Below are positions 1 through 8,602 of a stretch of DNA of 64,000 nucleotides, piece by piece. Location: NCBI GenBank assembly GCA_937951675.1, contig CALFBI010000002.1:1-64000 (forward strand), written 5' to 3'. The notes under the pieces were generated by a model that was not told where the DNA came from, did no database searches, and saw nothing but the letters and a program-made list of their open reading frames with translations. Position 1 is the stretch's first letter. Every line of letters starts with the position of its first letter. Made by a program: the position numbers and the translations under genes. The DNA comes from an uncultured Verrucomicrobiales bacterium (lineage in GTDB: Bacteria > Verrucomicrobiota > Verrucomicrobiia > Verrucomicrobiales > Akkermansiaceae).

Positions 1-645
1 CCGAAGCGCGACTTCCCCCCTTTCGGCTCCTACCAACCCTCTTGGCGAAAGCGTATTGTAGCCACAGTTTTTTGGGTCGGTGAGAATGCCACTACTCGCA
101 ATCCTACCCATAATCGCTCGAGTGCCTGGGAACCTAAATGGATGGAAGCCTATGGCGGGTTCGACCACCCTCATCAGCGCGATGGTTATCAACCCGCTGC
201 GTTTTACCCTGAAACCAATCCTTTCTATGTCGCTCTGCCCTATAATGATCTCACTCGCGATGGAGCTTATCGTGCCGAAGCGTCAACGATGATTCCCTGG
301 TTTTCTCGCTCTAAAAATATTTCAAAACATGGGAGAGCCCAATCTGTTTGCAAAGATCGATGGATCGCGATTCACCGAGAGGGCCGAGTTTGCTTTGCGC
401 AATGGAAAGACGTTGGCCCTTTCTATACAGATGATTGGCAATATGTCTTCGGTGGAAAACGCCCTCAGCCCAATCCCAATCAAAACGCAGGGATCGATCT
501 TAGTCCTGCCGTGCGAGACTTCCTTCGAATGAAAAGCGGCGATCACGTTGATTGGAAGTTCGTCGAAGCAGAAGAAGTGCTCAAAGGGCCATGGGAAGAA
601 TGGATGAGCTCTCGTGACACCCTCCCCGTCTACTCCTCGCGATAA
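1..645 (+). CDS. Double-psi beta-barrel-like (RlpA-like) protein, 5'-truncated
   Basis: The reading frame is open from base 1, so the N-terminus lies outside the window; 214 codons are visible. The C-terminal third contains the segment AQWKDVGPF followed about 30 residues later by GIDLSPAVRDFL. This matches the pattern of RlpA-like double-psi beta-barrels (aspartate-x-GPF, then an IDLS helix). Such domains occur in cell-wall-associated or secreted proteins, but many bacterial homologues are uncharacterised. The visible part carries no catalytic signature that I can name. The gene is followed after 7 bases by a signal-peptide protein on the same strand, so the three genes up to 2280 may be one operon. 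The domain assignment is a motif-level inference. Confidence 0.6.
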   Translation, partial: PKRDFPPFGSYQPSWRKRIVATVFWVGENATTRNPTHNRSSAWEPKWMEAYGGFDHPHQRDGYQPAAFYPETNPFYVALPYNDLTRDGAYRAEASTMIPWFSRSKNISKHGRAQSVCKDRWIAIHREGRVCFAQWKDVGPFYTDDWQYVFGGKRPQPNPNQNAGIDLSPAVRDFLRMKSGDHVDWKFVEAEEVLKGPWEEWMSSRDTLPVYSSR

Positions 646-652
646 AAAACGT

Positions 653-1258
653 ATGATTAATAAAACGATTACACTCTTTGGCCTCGGATTACTATTCGCA
701 GCTTCCACAGCCTTTGCCCAAAATACGGTTCGATTTCAACAATCAGGTCGACTCGACGAAAATGGAATCCCAATCAATCTGAGAGGGGCCACTTCGGTCC
801 GAGTCTCAGATGACGAACTAAGCGCCAAAAAAACAGCCCAACCAAGCCAGTTTGTAACGAAGTTCGAAGGCCGCAAAGCCGAACTTCCTGAAAACCTAAG
901 CATCTTGGGTGATATCTATGAAAACTCTGAAGTTCTCATCTATGGAGACTATCACACCATCGTTCCCAAAGGGGCTCTTATTTACATTCCCCCTACTTTC
1001 AAAAAAAGAATCTCAAAAGGGCCTCAACCTCAAAGCCAACTGGTCTGGTGGCCTGAGTTTTATTCTAAAAATAGAGGCTGGATCACACACCGGGAAATCA
1101 CGATCGAACAAGTTGAAGGACGTGGCACTTTCCCTGAAGACGTCGTTGAAGTCATCTTAACAGATCACAAGGTTGTGGTCGCGACCCACGAACAAGGCCC
1201 GGTGACCTGCCTCACTCCTCTCTCTTCCGAAAAACAACAACCCAATGAATCACCATGA
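653..1258 (+). CDS. Secreted protein of unknown function
   Basis: This 201-aa protein begins with a clear signal peptide (MINKTITLFGLGLLFAASTAFA, about 22 residues, AFA-Q cleavage). The open frame extends 13 codons further upstream to an ATG at 614, but starting there would bury the signal peptide, so 653 was chosen. I do not recognise the mature part: an acidic and basic mixed region, then a tryptophan/tyrosine-rich segment (VWWPEF, GWITHREITIE) near residues 135-165. The stop codon overlaps the next start as ATGA (1255-1258), which suggests translational coupling with the following secreted protein. Likely periplasmic or exported; no function can be assigned. Confidence 0.75.
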   Translation: MINKTITLFGLGLLFAASTAFAQNTVRFQQSGRLDENGIPINLRGATSVRVSDDELSAKKTAQPSQFVTKFEGRKAELPENLSILGDIYENSEVLIYGDYHTIVPKGALIYIPPTFKKRISKGPQPQSQLVWWPEFYSKNRGWITHREITIEQVEGRGTFPEDVVEVILTDHKVVVATHEQGPVTCLTPLSSEKQQPNESP

Positions 1259-2280
1259 AATTTCTCACGCACATTCTCACCACTTACCTCTTTTTAGGAA
1301 GCCTCCTATCTCATGGGCAGGACCTAATACGACAATATAATTACTCCACTGGAACCTTTCGAGACGTCTATCTGAGCAATAATCAAGGAACCGTCTTATC
1401 TCCTATGATTGTGCCGAATCCAGGAGCCTGTTTTGACCTATGGGCTCGAGGGATTCATCCGGATAATTATTACTACCGATTAGACACCAAAGTCGTAGGG
1501 ACTTACCTCCCTCAAGCCAGCATCCAAATCACCAGCGAAGATCCCTATCCTGCGACAAGGACACGAGCAGACCGCCCTTATGATGTCACGATGGTTATTT
1601 CAGGCCTCATCAATGATGATCCTTCTGCTCCTCTCGCATCCAAACGTGTTCTTTACCTTCGTCATGGAGAAAATTATCCGGAAGGAACCTATCGTATTCC
1701 GATGAATACTTCACGCTCCGTTTACGTCTTGGAAAGTTACGATGTGCCTAATGGAACGCATCAATCGACTCACTATAATAGCATCTCACCTGCTAACCCG
1801 ACAGAAGCAACAGGTGAAGAAACTTACCGTGCTTATTCTTACCCAGACGCTTCCATTCCGGTCGCCTCTATCTTAGCCCAACAGGTGATTCAAATTTGGC
1901 CTGTTGCGAATGCAGAAGTCAGTGGTGTGACGGAAAATGAAAGATTTGTGGTTCGTCTTCCCGAACTCTCAATCAAGCTCACCGCCCTCTATCCTGATAG
2001 CCTCACTTATGTCCAACTTTACCAAGGGCCAAAAGCTTTGGGTCGAGTTGGCACCGTTCTCCCCAGCACTGTCCGTGATTTCGACGCCGATGTTCCTCAA
2101 GATGAAACGATCCTCATTCGAGATTGGGGAGAGCATCTACAGGAAGATGGCATTTATACCGTCGAAGTTCTTACGGTGACTCCTTTTAACAGCGGTAATC
2201 CTGAACGCCTAGGAGCTATCACTTTTGAGATCGACCGCGAAGTAGAACTCCGAGGCACCGTCACTTCTTCTGAAAATTAA
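1255..2280 (+). CDS. Secreted protein of unknown function
   Basis: A 341-aa protein with an N-terminal signal peptide (hydrophobic stretch about residues 4-20, likely cleavage after SHG or HGQ). The mature part is rich in Thr, Pro and Tyr. It contains beta-rich stretches such as IYTVEVLTVTPFN near the C-terminus, reminiscent of Ig-like or fibronectin-like folds, but I see no diagnostic motif. The start overlaps the previous stop by 4 bases (ATGA), so the two proteins are probably made together. It is the last gene of the plus-strand block before a convergent gene. Function unknown; export is the only supported property. Confidence 0.7.
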   Translation: MKFLTHILTTYLFLGSLLSHGQDLIRQYNYSTGTFRDVYLSNNQGTVLSPMIVPNPGACFDLWARGIHPDNYYYRLDTKVVGTYLPQASIQITSEDPYPATRTRADRPYDVTMVISGLINDDPSAPLASKRVLYLRHGENYPEGTYRIPMNTSRSVYVLESYDVPNGTHQSTHYNSISPANPTEATGEETYRAYSYPDASIPVASILAQQVIQIWPVANAEVSGVTENERFVVRLPELSIKLTALYPDSLTYVQLYQGPKALGRVGTVLPSTVRDFDADVPQDETILIRDWGEHLQEDGIYTVEVLTVTPFNSGNPERLGAITFEIDREVELRGTVTSSEN

Positions 2281-2303
2281 GGTCTTCGCCCCCTGACTCT
2301 TCT

Positions 2304-2864
2304 TTACTCACTTAAACTTAAAATATGCTCATTCCGATAGATCAACGAATAAGTGGCTTCGCCTCGATGCCGAAGTTGATCGGTCACTTGGGTCAAAACG
2401 ATTGTCACCGACAATCCGGGGGTGGCTTGGAATCGGTAAGACTCCGAAAAAGTCGCTACTTGAGATTTTTCAGTTTGCTGATGATGCCCCTTTTTCAAAG
2501 GGCCATAACGCTCCACCAGGGCCTTCCGCATTTTTCCAAAGCCTTCTCTCATTTTTTCGACCGTTTTCCCCTGAGGCAAGTAATCAATCTTCACCTCATA
2601 AAGCCGAGAAGCATGATAACGCGCCTCAATTCTATCTTCGCTTCCATTAGGAAGATCTCGCCCTCCAGCCTCAATCGTCAGCAGCAATTCGTCAGGGTTC
2701 TTTCCTGCCACGAATTCCGTCCGATCCAATTTTTCAGATTTTGCCCACTGAATGAGTTTCCCAGGGGGGTCTCCCCAGCCCAATCCGTATGGAGGAGGAA
2801 GAATCGATTGTGCCGATAACGGGATAAGACCACAAAGCGCCAGCAGGAGAAAACGAAAAAACAT
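2304..2864 (-). CDS. Exported protein of unknown function
   Basis: A 186-aa protein with a signal peptide starting MFFRFLLLALCGLIPLSAQS. A nine-codon upstream extension (to 2891) exists, but it would overlap the divergent gene at 2877 and add a hydrophilic leader before the signal, so 2864 is preferred. After the signal comes GLGWGDPPGKLIQWAKS, a pattern seen in proteins with a short repeat that measures change between compared values, and then predicted beta strands (YEVKIDYLP, VTIVLTQV). No family is recognised with confidence. The divergent start leaves only about 12 bases, so any promoter must lie inside one of the two coding regions. Confidence 0.6.
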   Translation of the reverse strand: MFFRFLLLALCGLIPLSAQSILPPPYGLGWGDPPGKLIQWAKSEKLDRTEFVAGKNPDELLLTIEAGGRDLPNGSEDRIEARYHASRLYEVKIDYLPQGKTVEKMREGFGKMRKALVERYGPLKKGHHQQTEKSQVATFSESYRFQATPGLSVTIVLTQVTDQLRHRGEATYSLIYRNEHILSLSE

Positions 2865-2876
2865 GAACCCATTTAT

Positions 2877-3338
2877 ATGATGAGATATCAAAGAACAAAA
2901 GCTCGAAAAAACGGCTACCTACTCGTGGAGGTTACGATCTCAATGATGTTTCTCTCTCTGCTTTCCATCGCTATTTTAAAAGCCTCCCTTAACGTGATCA
3001 CGCCACAGAATTGGTCGATCATGCAGAATTTAACAGATGCCGCCCTGACCTATGAAGTCGCATATGCTCAGAAAATCCCTTTCGCCGATTTATTGGCAGA
3101 CGACTCCGCTTGGCCAGAATACCCCAATAAAGTGGAAGAACCCATTATACTAGGCTCACGGCCTGGTGGGTCAGAAATTCAGGCCACCGTTGTGCGCACT
3201 CGACAGCCCACTAATGCGATCTCAGCCACCATTGGAAATGGTAGTGAACTCACCTCTTGGAAGCTTCAAAGCCATATTCTTTTTAAAAGCGGAGGCCGTG
3301 ACTACATCAAATCAAGAACCATTATCCGCGTGCAATAA
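2877..3338 (+). CDS. Minor pseudopilin (PilV/GspI-like)
   Basis: This 153-aa protein has a type III (PilD-processed) prepilin signal. A short basic leader ends in a glycine (KNG), followed by YLLVEV with glutamate at mature position 5, then a hydrophobic helix of about 18 residues. Such proteins are cleaved and N-methylated by prepilin peptidase and join the pseudopilus tip or pilus. The start could also be the ATG at 2880. It is the first of three consecutive prepilin-like genes in the order small, small, very large, resembling the verrucomicrobial Verru_Chthon cassettes; this comparison is from memory. The remainder of the protein is not diagnostic. Confidence 0.78.
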   Translation: MMRYQRTKARKNGYLLVEVTISMMFLSLLSIAILKASLNVITPQNWSIMQNLTDAALTYEVAYAQKIPFADLLADDSAWPEYPNKVEEPIILGSRPGGSEIQATVVRTRQPTNAISATIGNGSELTSWKLQSHILFKSGGRDYIKSRTIIRVQ

Positions 3339-3863
3339 ATGAAAATTCATCGCTCATCCCGCCCTCAAGGGTTCACTCTTTTAGAGATTTCTATGACCTT
3401 TGTCATCGGAGTTCTCATTGCTTCTGTTGGGTTGGGCCTGATGAACCAAACCGCTCATTTTTATCGGGCGATGCAAGAACAAGAATTTCTTAATAGTGAT
3501 GCGCCCCTCATCAGCAACATCATGTCACGTTTTCTTGATGATGCTGATGCCTACCGGCTTCACACCTCCCTTGCCGACGCTCTTTCTGATACCAACCCTA
3601 CCCTAGATGGCGCGAATACACTCGCCCTTGCTTCTAAAAATCCTGATGGCTCCACCCGGTTTTCTATCGTTCATATGGATAAGAGTAACGGATCTCTTGA
3701 TTACTATTATTTAGAAGAAAATGGAAATTCGGTGAATCCAGCGTGGTCTATTTCAAGGCGCGTCACTGATGTAAATTTTAAAATTGAGCTCGGAATTCTA
3801 CGCATGGAGCTCACCGGGCCAAACAACGAACAAATCACTTATTCAGGATCGATGAAATTATGA
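3339..3863 (+). CDS. Minor pseudopilin (GspJ/PilW-like)
   Basis: This 174-aa protein carries a canonical prepilin N-terminus: a basic leader, then glycine and FTLLEISMTFVIGVLIA, with glutamate at mature position 5. It starts directly after the previous stop and its own stop overlaps the next start by 4 bases (ATGA), so the three genes are tightly coupled. The C-terminal half has the alternating polar/hydrophobic pattern expected for the beta-sheet domain of GspJ/PilW minor pilins. It probably forms a complex with its neighbours that primes pilus or pseudopilus assembly. Which subunit it corresponds to cannot be settled from sequence alone. Confidence 0.8.
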   Translation: MKIHRSSRPQGFTLLEISMTFVIGVLIASVGLGLMNQTAHFYRAMQEQEFLNSDAPLISNIMSRFLDDADAYRLHTSLADALSDTNPTLDGANTLALASKNPDGSTRFSIVHMDKSNGSLDYYYLEENGNSVNPAWSISRRVTDVNFKIELGILRMELTGPNNEQITYSGSMKL

Positions 3864-5770
3864 AAATACATGCTTCCCCTCATCGAACGAACCAAGGGTT
3901 TATCACCACTCTTCTTGTCGTTTCCATTGCTACCGTCACTCTCGCGCTTCTTTTCGCAAGCTTTCGAAGGTCTTTAAGTAGCCAGGAAATTCAAAGTCAA
4001 ACGCAGCTAAATATCGATTACCAATATCGAGAGGCCGCCTTTTTAAATGCTCTTCTACATCATGTTCCAAATCATGCTATCGCCCTTATGGGGGAAAATT
4101 CTTCTTCGAATGCTTCTGACCTCACCTGGGAAAAAGTGTTTCTCAATTCCCTTCTAGACGCTCATGCCCACCAAGCAGTTGACACCTCGTTACTGACTGA
4201 ATTTAACATTACCGCTCTCTCTAGTAACCCAGGTGATATTAATACCGCCCAACTCTCCCAATTAATTAGGGCCATCCCCCCTGAAACGGGTTTCGTTTCG
4301 CCAGGAGTCAACCGAGCGCTGACCGGCAAATATCCTAAGCCACTCACTTTCACTGATAACTCTAGCCTCGACGCCCTCTATCCTATTATCAGTCGCCAAA
4401 AAGAATTTGGCGATCTCAGCTCTGGTTATGCAAGCCTCCCTTATAACTCCTACCCGATTAACAATATCATTCCTTACCCTGATATTTCTTTTAACTATTT
4501 ACCTCCCGGATCCCCTTTCATTGCGAAACGAAACTGGTGGGCGTTCAACCTCAAAATCGACCCCCAAAGTGCCGGAAGAAACTATGTCATATCGCTCTAT
4601 GAAATCCCCAGCCAACTCCCTATTAGTGCTTCTGGAAATGTAGCGCTCGGAGTTCATGAGAATGGTGATGAATGGTCTAATATCTCGATTCAAGGGTCTG
4701 TCTTTGGGGCAAAAGTGCAGTCTGAAGGAAGTTTTAATTATAGTGGTATTAGCAGTCAAAAGGAGCTCACCTTTAACTCTTATACCGGAGCTGTCTCAGG
4801 AGAAACGATAACGACCGAGCTTCAGCAACAAGGTGCTAGTGAATCTTATCGAGTAAACAAAGGCGCCTTTCTGCCCATTTCAACTGCCTCTGACTCAGGG
4901 CGCATGAGCTTTTTCTCTATCAACCGGGGCCTGGATTTCTACGACTACCTTTCTGCCAGTGATGACCCAGACCGCGTCTCTCCTACTGGATGGGATGAAT
5001 ATAGCTGCGGAGCCAAACAATGTGTGATGCGTGTTCTTATTAAAGAAATGCAATCTGTAGAGCAGCAGATCCCCACCGAAATCGAATTTCAATATATGAA
5101 AGCGGGGAGTCTCACTACCGAAACGTTTACGAAAGGATCGAACTGGCCCAATTTTATTGATCCTGGAGGTGACCTCTTCCCCTTTCACCAAGAAGATACT
5201 GAAACAGGTCGCTCTTGTCTCGTTGTCTATTTAGGAAAGCTACAAAACTATCTCCTCACTGCTGGCGCAGATAATGCCACCGTTAACAATAGTATCGTCA
5301 TTAATGTGGATTATGAAAGTGGCACAAATACGGTCAAACCCAGCTTCCCTACCCTGCTCGCTGATATGGCCGTCATGATCCGAGACTCCGAAGATCTTTC
5401 CTCATATAATCATGGCTTCTCTCTAGTCACTCACTCCAGGCTTTATCTCGCCGATGATCTTAATTTGGTCTCCACAACTCCCCCTTCTGGTTCTACTGCG
5501 CCCACTCCTTTCTTTCCTCCGATTTCTATCTTTGCTCCCGAAAAACGTTATGGAATTACCGCAGAAGCCCGTCTTATTAAACTCACCGGCCAACTCGGTA
5601 ATCTTTCTAAAAATACCAATCACTCTCGAATCCTTGATTTAAAATCTGGGGCAGATGAGTTAACCATCACCGAGAATATTAAAGGGTCACTTCTTCAAAT
5701 CACACATCCAGATGAACTTCCTCCTATTCATGTCAAAAACTGGTTAGTGACTGTCGAACAGGTTAAATGA
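3860..5770 (+). CDS. Large prepilin-like protein (PilX/GspK or Verru_Chthon A-like)
   Basis: A 636-aa protein whose N-terminus has a prepilin-like arrangement: basic leader, NQG, then FITTLLVVSIATVTLALLF. It lacks the glutamate at mature position 5, which is typical of GspK/PilX-type tip subunits. Two cysteines lie close together near residue 390 (CGAKQC) and could form a disulfide. The long ectodomain is Ser/Thr/Asn-rich with no enzyme motif. It overlaps the previous gene by ATGA. Context suggests a tip or adhesin subunit of the pilus system encoded on the opposite strand downstream. Length and order resemble 'Verru_Chthon cassette' protein A; that assignment is inference. Confidence 0.65.
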   Translation: MKIHASPHRTNQGFITTLLVVSIATVTLALLFASFRRSLSSQEIQSQTQLNIDYQYREAAFLNALLHHVPNHAIALMGENSSSNASDLTWEKVFLNSLLDAHAHQAVDTSLLTEFNITALSSNPGDINTAQLSQLIRAIPPETGFVSPGVNRALTGKYPKPLTFTDNSSLDALYPIISRQKEFGDLSSGYASLPYNSYPINNIIPYPDISFNYLPPGSPFIAKRNWWAFNLKIDPQSAGRNYVISLYEIPSQLPISASGNVALGVHENGDEWSNISIQGSVFGAKVQSEGSFNYSGISSQKELTFNSYTGAVSGETITTELQQQGASESYRVNKGAFLPISTASDSGRMSFFSINRGLDFYDYLSASDDPDRVSPTGWDEYSCGAKQCVMRVLIKEMQSVEQQIPTEIEFQYMKAGSLTTETFTKGSNWPNFIDPGGDLFPFHQEDTETGRSCLVVYLGKLQNYLLTAGADNATVNNSIVINVDYESGTNTVKPSFPTLLADMAVMIRDSEDLSSYNHGFSLVTHSRLYLADDLNLVSTTPPSGSTAPTPFFPPISIFAPEKRYGITAEARLIKLTGQLGNLSKNTNHSRILDLKSGADELTITENIKGSLLQITHPDELPPIHVKNWLVTVEQVK

Positions 5771-5786
5771 TTTTCAAGCGGCTTCT

Positions 5787-6248
5787 TCAATTCGAAGAAG
5801 GAAGAGTTCCCTTGGCCGGCAGAAGGCCTGGAGTTAAACTCGGTTGATTAGGCTCACTCATTTGCTGCGATACACGAAGGGGCCTGAATGATTCGCTATG
5901 AGTGTCTACCTGAAACTGCAAGCCTAATAAATCGCGATTCGCCTCTTTCATCTTCTGGTCCATCGCAACTTGTTTCGCATGGATACTTTCATAATAGCTC
6001 ATGACGCGCTCAAACTGCTCTTTAATCACCTCATTATCCTGAGTGGAAGCTTTAGGCGTTTCTGCCTCACTCCCACTCTGATCAAACTCAATAACAGGAG
6101 GAGCCTCATAAGGAGCATAAACATATTCTTTTGCCGGCATCACCGACTCTGACAAACTATTCTGTTTCTCTAAATAAAAACTCGTTCCGACAGAGCCCAT
6201 CATAGCCCCTATGGAAAGAATGCATAGTAATTGAATCGTATCTTTCAT
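5787..6248 (-). CDS. Small membrane-anchored protein of the pilus operon
   Basis: A 153-aa protein with one N-terminal hydrophobic segment (about residues 5-24), which could be a signal anchor or an uncleaved signal peptide. The middle part (about 70-115) is charged and helical, plausibly coiled coil; the C-terminus is Pro/Ser-rich. It is the last gene of the long minus-strand unit that begins at 20575. It overlaps its upstream neighbour by 4 bases (ATGA) and converges on the 636-aa prepilin gene with a 16-base gap. I do not recognise the family. By position it is probably an accessory component of the pilus or secretion machine. Confidence 0.6.
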   Translation of the reverse strand: MKDTIQLLCILSIGAMMGSVGTSFYLEKQNSLSESVMPAKEYVYAPYEAPPVIEFDQSGSEAETPKASTQDNEVIKEQFERVMSYYESIHAKQVAMDQKMKEANRDLLGLQFQVDTHSESFRPLRVSQQMSEPNQPSLTPGLLPAKGTLPSSN

Positions 6249-6700
6249 GGCTTAGGGTAAGATAATAATACTTGTTCAAGTTGATAAATAGCCTTGTCTA
6301 AATCTTGGCCTTTTTTCTTTAATGCTAATACTTGTTGAGTGAGTATTTGCTCCAGCTTTTCGCCTTCCACGGAAGGTTCAGGTAAAATATATTGACTTGG
6401 ATTCCCTTCCGGCTGAAGGATTCGGTGAGGTAAAGTGATCCAAATTTTTTGCCCATTTTCAAGAATAAGGGACCGCTGGTATTTCGGTTGTTTATCATTG
6501 GTCTCCAGGAGCCAGCCAACCGGAAGGTCCCGATCTATTTCGGGGTTTGATAAAATAGAAATATTATCAACAGAAGCTAAGTGAAGCTCTTTCTTCTCAA
6601 GTAAAATATTCTCAAAAGGCTGAAGTTCTTGCGCTCCTGCCTCCAACAAAAAACATGGGCCTAACCATAAAAAGGCTCTCGCTATATTAATCAATTTCAT
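6245..6700 (-). CDS. Exported protein of unknown function, pilus operon
   Basis: A 151-aa protein with a signal peptide (hydrophobic stretch residues 7-22, probable cleavage after EAGA or GAQ). The central part contains SLILENGQKIWITLPHRIL, a beta-hairpin-like stretch. The C-terminal 40 residues (EGEKLEQILTQQVLALKKKG and beyond) form a predicted amphipathic helix or coiled coil. It overlaps both neighbours (14 bases upstream, 4 downstream), so it is co-translated with them. No family recognised. It is probably a periplasmic accessory factor of the same machine; that role rests only on gene position. Confidence 0.6.
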   Translation of the reverse strand: MKLINIARAFLWLGPCFLLEAGAQELQPFENILLEKKELHLASVDNISILSNPEIDRDLPVGWLLETNDKQPKYQRSLILENGQKIWITLPHRILQPEGNPSQYILPEPSVEGEKLEQILTQQVLALKKKGQDLDKAIYQLEQVLLSYPKP

Positions 6701-7301
6701 AGTTTAAAGCATTAGAATTTAAAAAAGGTTCTTTTTTCTGATGAGGGGGCTTGCCCTCTTTTTCTAGACGAGTCCAGCTTTCTAGTAATTTTTCTGACTC
6801 TATCTCCAAATCTCGCACTTTTTTTCTTTGAGCCCGAAGGTCCTCCAGTATCTGATGTGCTTGCATCAGATGAGCGTGAGACCATACTAGTTTTTCTTTT
6901 TCTGCTAAAACCGGGACAGAAACTTCTATTTCTGCAATTTTTTCGCCTTCACTCTGGAGCCCTAACAAATAGTAATCCTTAGCGGCAGTCTCCGTATACC
7001 TTGATTCTTTTTGGTTTAACACCATTTCCACGGGCTTACTTTGAGAAACACTTTCCACCCTATCTTGATCAGCTACCTCGAGCGGCAAAGAAGCAGGAAT
7101 ATTCATATGATGATTCACTACTTGGGGCTTTCTTAAATCACCCTGGAACCACACATACGTCAATCCGGCACAGCATAACGTTGCGAGGAGTAGTGGAATA
7201 ACCGACTGCGATTTCGGTTTTTTCGATTCGGAATCTTTATCTGGCCAAGATTCCGAATCGATCTCAAGAGTATGAATTTTATTTAGGTTGGGCCGATCCA
7301 T
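6687..7301 (-). CDS. Bitopic membrane protein with coiled coil, pilus operon
   Basis: A 204-aa protein with about 35 charged cytoplasmic residues, one transmembrane helix (VIPLLLATLCCAGLTYVWF, about residues 34-52) and an extracytoplasmic part. That part ends in a heptad-like coiled coil (about 140-185, rich in Leu, Glu and Lys). This bitopic layout resembles inner-membrane platform components of type II/IV systems such as PilN/PilO/GspC, although no sequence family can be named. It overlaps its upstream neighbour by 23 bases and its downstream neighbour by 14, so it is tightly coupled. Role inferred from topology and context only. Confidence 0.6.
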   Translation of the reverse strand: MDRPNLNKIHTLEIDSESWPDKDSESKKPKSQSVIPLLLATLCCAGLTYVWFQGDLRKPQVVNHHMNIPASLPLEVADQDRVESVSQSKPVEMVLNQKESRYTETAAKDYYLLGLQSEGEKIAEIEVSVPVLAEKEKLVWSHAHLMQAHQILEDLRAQRKKVRDLEIESEKLLESWTRLEKEGKPPHQKKEPFLNSNALNYEID

Positions 7302-7704
7302 AAATGGTAATAATTTGATTAGATAAAGTAGGGAAATGGGTCATCGAAAAATCTGAGCTTGTTAACCGAATATGTCTATATCCCGAAGAAGTTTCACGGG
7401 CTCCTTGTAGGCCTGCCCTCATAAGAAGTGCACGTTGCTCTGAATCAAGCTCTCCTATGCCTTTGTCATCATAGACTACAAAAGAGCTATATTGCCCCTC
7501 TTGATACTCGTAATAAATCATTACTCCGTCTGTAAAAATACTCACTTGGATTGGACTCACTTCAAGCTCAATGACAGAGCCTTTCACAATTTTTATTTTT
7601 TTACTGATTTCATATATGCCTACTAACTGCGCATCTTCCGGAAGAGAGGCTTTTATGGGGGCCACTGAAAAAAGTGACATGAGTAATATCAAAAAAGACT
7701 TCAT
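7279..7704 (-). CDS. Exported protein of unknown function, pilus operon
   Basis: A 141-aa protein with a cleavable signal peptide (MKSFLILLMSLFSVAPIKA). The ATG at 7704 shares a base with the stop of the upstream pseudopilin in a TGATG arrangement, a strong reason to prefer it over the TTG one codon earlier. The mature protein has alternating hydrophobic strands (IVKGSVIELEVSPIQVSIF, VMIYYEYQEGQYSSFVVYD) and looks like a small beta-barrel or sandwich. No family recognised. Position implies a periplasmic accessory of the pilus or secretion machine. Confidence 0.6.
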   Translation of the reverse strand: MKSFLILLMSLFSVAPIKASLPEDAQLVGIYEISKKIKIVKGSVIELEVSPIQVSIFTDGVMIYYEYQEGQYSSFVVYDDKGIGELDSEQRALLMRAGLQGARETSSGYRHIRLTSSDFSMTHFPTLSNQIITIYGSAQPK

Positions 7705-8114
7705 CAAAATTTACCTACATCCCAAAGCGAATCTTCCGAAGAATCTGAAAGATCATAAACCCCTCCACTTCCATCATTGATATTAGCGGGCATCGTAGCA
7801 ACGTTAATGGTTAAGACTTCATCATTAACTCCTTTAATCGTAGGGAAGCTTGTCACTTGATTTGGAAGATAAGGAAGAAGTTTTGCATTCGTTAGAGAGC
7901 TTACGGTCTCATGTGGGTGATCTGCTAGATAAGTTCTTTGTGCAACATAAACGGATCGTAAAGTTTCAGATGCGTCTTTCCCTAAACGCCATTCTCCCAT
8001 TCCTCCGGCGACATGTAAGCTTGCTGACATCATCGCAATAAGAATAAAAATAACGAGCGAAATTTCGAGCAACGTCAGTCCTCGATTACGATATGGTTTC
8101 AACTTTATTCTCAT
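7704..8114 (-). CDS. Pseudopilin (GspG/GspH-like)
   Basis: A 136-aa prepilin-like protein. The leader ends NRG, followed by LTLLEISLVIFILIAMMSAS with glutamate at mature position 5, as required for PilD processing and assembly. The ATG at 8114 was chosen over an in-frame TTG at 8123. The ectodomain begins with a helix (DASETLRSVYVAQRTYLADH) as in GspG-type pilins. It lies between a small membrane protein and a chain of small exported proteins, away from the major pilin at 16.5-17.0 kb, so it is probably a minor or alternative subunit. Confidence 0.8.
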   Translation of the reverse strand: MRIKLKPYRNRGLTLLEISLVIFILIAMMSASLHVAGGMGEWRLGKDASETLRSVYVAQRTYLADHPHETVSSLTNAKLLPYLPNQVTSFPTIKGVNDEVLTINVATMPANINDGSGGVYDLSDSSEDSLWDVGKF

Positions 8115-8164
8115 AATACCCAACTGAGTATCTTACATGAATTTCATGTCATTGCGAACAAAAA

Positions 8165-8587
8165 TCATAGCTTTCTTATTCTCTGAAATTCTTCCCATGC
8201 TTCATTAATAATTTTCTGATTTTCAGGTTTTGTGAAAAAATCATACATCCAGACTCCCAAAGTGAGCACTAAGAGGAATAAAAGCCCCAACCTTACAACC
8301 GTGAAGGTGAAACTCTCTTTTTTACGGCATAAACACTTTGATGCTAATGTATTTTTAGCTTTCACCGTCGAGGCGTAAAGTAACTGATTAGACTTCAGGT
8401 AATTAATAAAATCTTGAGCCTCTTTCCCACATTCAAAAATAAATTCGTATTGATACTTGGAAATCGAGGATTTGCTTGTCTCTTTTGGCTTGGGATACTT
8501 AATCCCTTCTGGCAAACGGTGCGTAAAAACATGAGTGCGGTAGGCATATTTTCTCTTAAGCCCTTGATCTAAACGAGTTTGCTGCAT
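8165..8587 (-). CDS. Single-pass membrane protein, pilus operon
   Basis: A 140-aa protein. About 95 residues of basic, Lys/Tyr-rich N-terminal sequence precede one transmembrane helix (about residues 96-116, LGLLFLLVLTLGVWMYDFF) and a short charged tail. Its topology suggests a cytoplasmic N-terminal domain anchored in the inner membrane. A CLCR motif near residue 85 lies close to the membrane. It lies directly downstream of the GspF/PilC gene (15-base gap). I do not recognise it; a role in anchoring or regulating the inner-membrane platform is possible but unproven. Confidence 0.6.
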   Translation of the reverse strand: MQQTRLDQGLKRKYAYRTHVFTHRLPEGIKYPKPKETSKSSISKYQYEFIFECGKEAQDFINYLKSNQLLYASTVKAKNTLASKCLCRKKESFTFTVVRLGLLFLLVLTLGVWMYDFFTKPENQKIINEAWEEFQRIRKL

Positions 8588-8602
8588 TTTCGAATATTAA
8601 TT

